Shown piece after piece: positions 5,040-6,279 of a stretch of 6,279 nt of DNA. The notes beneath the pieces are model-generated. The model worked only from the letters and a program-made list of their open reading frames with translations, had not been told where the DNA came from and made no database searches. The position numbers and the translations under genes were made by a program. The DNA lies in the NCBI GenBank assembly GCA_019084435.1, contig JAHRFV010000255.1, positions 1-6,279 on the forward strand, in the 5' to 3' direction. The DNA is from Dethiosulfatibacter sp. (lineage in GTDB: Bacteria; Bacillota_A; Clostridia; Tissierellales; Dethiosulfatibacteraceae). The stretch's first letter is position 1. Each line of letters starts with the position of its first letter.

Positions 5040-6134
5040 ATGTACAAAAGCTTAGTAGCGCCTGGAAAATATTATCAAGGTAAAGATATAATTAAAAATT
5101 TGTATGAACATGTGAAATTTGCAGGAGAACGTTTTGTAATAGTAACGGATTCGATTGTTCTGTCTATTATAAGAGAGAGCATAGAAAGAGGTTTCAAAGG
5201 AAGCACAGGAAGGTACCAGTATGCAATTTTCAATAATGAATCCACTCTAGCTGAAGCTGAGAGAATTTCGAGTATTGTAAAATTGAAGAAATCTGAGGGA
5301 GTTATTGGAATAGGTGGTGGGAAGGTAATTGACACATCTAAGCTGGTTGCTGATTTGTGTAACTTACCTCTAGTGATAATTCCTACTGCAGCATCTTCAG
5401 ATGCCCCGTGCAGTGGACTTTCTGTGATATATGAAGAAGATGGCACATTTTTAAAATCAATAAGAATGAAGAAAAATCCAGATTTAGTTTTGGTTGATAC
5501 AACAATTATCGCTAATTCTCCAGTAAGACTATTGGTTGCAGGTATGGGAGATGCTTTTGCCACATACTATGAAGCCAGAGCTTGCAAACGTTCTTGTTCA
5601 GTTAATTTCACCGGAGGCATACAGACTGAAGCTGCATATGGTCTTGCGAAAATATGCAATGATGTTTTATTAAAGTATGGTCAAGAAGCAAAAAAATCGG
5701 TAGAAGAGAAACGATGGTCAGAAGAGCTCGAAAAAATCGTTGAAGCGAACGTTTTTTTGAGTGGTGTTGGATTTGAAAATAACGGATGTGCTATAGCTCA
5801 TGCTATTTATAATGGAATGACTGCAGTTCTAAAACCTTTCCCAGTAATGCATGGAGAGGGTGTAGCTTTTGGAACTATAGTTCAGCTTGTTACAGAATAT
5901 CTAGTTGAAAATAACTGGGATGAAAATGAATGGGCAGAGGTGATTGGGTTTTATAAGAAAGTTGGTTTACCTTTGTCATTTAGGGATTTGGGTGTCATTA
6001 AGCTGGATGAAGATATAATGTGGCGAATTGCAGAAGCCACCTGTAATTCCGGACCAAATGCGCACAAGATGCCATTTAAAGTGACTCCAGAAGTGATATA
6101 TCAATCACTTATAAGAGTAAATAAAATATTTTAA
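5040..6134 (+). CDS. Glycerol dehydrogenase family protein (GldA-like, Zn-dependent)
   Basis: A 364-aa NAD-dependent polyol dehydrogenase of the iron-containing-alcohol-dehydrogenase fold, near the usual GldA length. Seen: N-terminal APGKYYQGKD, NAD-binding GIGGGKVIDTSK at 90-101, SSDAPCSGLSVIY at 119-131, and the three metal ligands in family context: Asp171 (GMGDA), His254 (AHAIYNG) and His271 (MHGEGVAFG). Those match the zinc ligands Asp173, His256 and His274 of the Bacillus stearothermophilus enzyme. AAGGAG at 5027-5032 with a 7-nt spacer fixes the start. A sigma-54 promoter lies about 60 nt upstream and a terminator separates it from the acyl-CoA operon, so it is independently and probably inducibly transcribed. 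It likely oxidises glycerol or reduces dihydroxyacetone or another hydroxyketone; a different vicinal diol is possible. No clear terminator follows it. Confidence 0.92.
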   Translation: MYKSLVAPGKYYQGKDIIKNLYEHVKFAGERFVIVTDSIVLSIIRESIERGFKGSTGRYQYAIFNNESTLAEAERISSIVKLKKSEGVIGIGGGKVIDTSKLVADLCNLPLVIIPTAASSDAPCSGLSVIYEEDGTFLKSIRMKKNPDLVLVDTTIIANSPVRLLVAGMGDAFATYYEARACKRSCSVNFTGGIQTEAAYGLAKICNDVLLKYGQEAKKSVEEKRWSEELEKIVEANVFLSGVGFENNGCAIAHAIYNGMTAVLKPFPVMHGEGVAFGTIVQLVTEYLVENNWDENEWAEVIGFYKKVGLPLSFRDLGVIKLDEDIMWRIAEATCNSGPNAHKMPFKVTPEVIYQSLIRVNKIF

Positions 6135-6279
6135 AAACATTAGGAGCCAGCTATACAAAAGTCAACTAAATAATTAAATAGTTAAGAATACTGTGAATAG
6201 AAAAATATGCACAGAAACAGAAGAGTCAAGGATTTAGAGACTCCAAATCAATATCTGGGTGTTGTCATAGAGAGTAGTC
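6135..6279. other. Downstream flank, no supported gene
   Basis: Holds two weak dyads: AACTA/TAGTT at 6164-6183 within an imperfect A+T palindrome, and GAGTC/GACTC at 6223-6243 with an 11-nt loop. Neither has a T-run. An open frame from ATG 6207 (MHRNRRVKDLETPNQYLGVV and on) runs off the window end but has no Shine-Dalgarno site, so it is not called. Confidence 0.5.

Noticed and set aside
5075..5563. Antisense open frame of 162 codons within the glycerol dehydrogenase gene
   Set aside because: It is a reverse-complement shadow of a clear gene, with no independent evidence.

Overview
The window looks like chromosomal DNA from a low-G+C Gram-positive anaerobe of the clostridial type. The genes are A+T-rich, favour AGA and ATA codons, and mostly carry strong purine-rich Shine-Dalgarno sites (GGAGG, AGGAGGT, AAGGAGG) 5-7 nt before the start. 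The gene set, a clostridial-style thiolase / 3-hydroxyacyl-CoA dehydrogenase / crotonase module, fits the same group. The species cannot be named from the sequence.

Layout: positions 1-166 are a non-coding leader. A KduD-like short-chain dehydrogenase (SDR) follows at 167-925. After a 104-nt gap with an operator-like dyad and a direct repeat come four tightly spaced co-directional genes: a FabZ-like dehydratase (1030-1461), a crotonase-family enoyl-CoA hydratase (1496-2266), a thiolase (2286-3494) and a 3-hydroxyacyl-CoA dehydrogenase (3520-4371). The run closes with a convincing intrinsic terminator at 4387-4417. A 668-nt gap without an intact gene follows; it holds a possible gene remnant, an inverted repeat and a very good sigma-54 (-24/-12) promoter at 4968-4983. 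That promoter lies directly upstream of a glycerol-dehydrogenase-family gene (5040-6134). The last 145 nt hold nothing clearly recognisable.

How the genes may work together: thiolase, 3-hydroxyacyl-CoA dehydrogenase and crotonase make a complete set for interconverting two acyl-CoAs, a 3-ketoacyl-CoA, an (S)-3-hydroxyacyl-CoA and a 2-enoyl-CoA. The FabZ-like dehydratase would act on the (R)-3-hydroxy isomer, and the SDR on a keto/hydroxy pair. The operon could therefore join the (R) and (S) branches, or process an unusual oxygenated substrate. The SDR resembles a sugar-acid enzyme (KduD), and the thiolase and dehydrogenase have altered signature residues, so a plain butyrate pathway is not assured. 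No acyl-CoA dehydrogenase, electron-transfer flavoprotein or CoA-transferase gene is in the window. The sigma-54-driven polyol dehydrogenase is a separate transcription unit and its link to the operon is inferred only from adjacency.

The best candidates for something new are the sigma-54 control of the glycerol-dehydrogenase homologue, the mixed sugar-acid / beta-oxidation gene content, and the thiolase active-site deviations. None of these by itself proves a new system.
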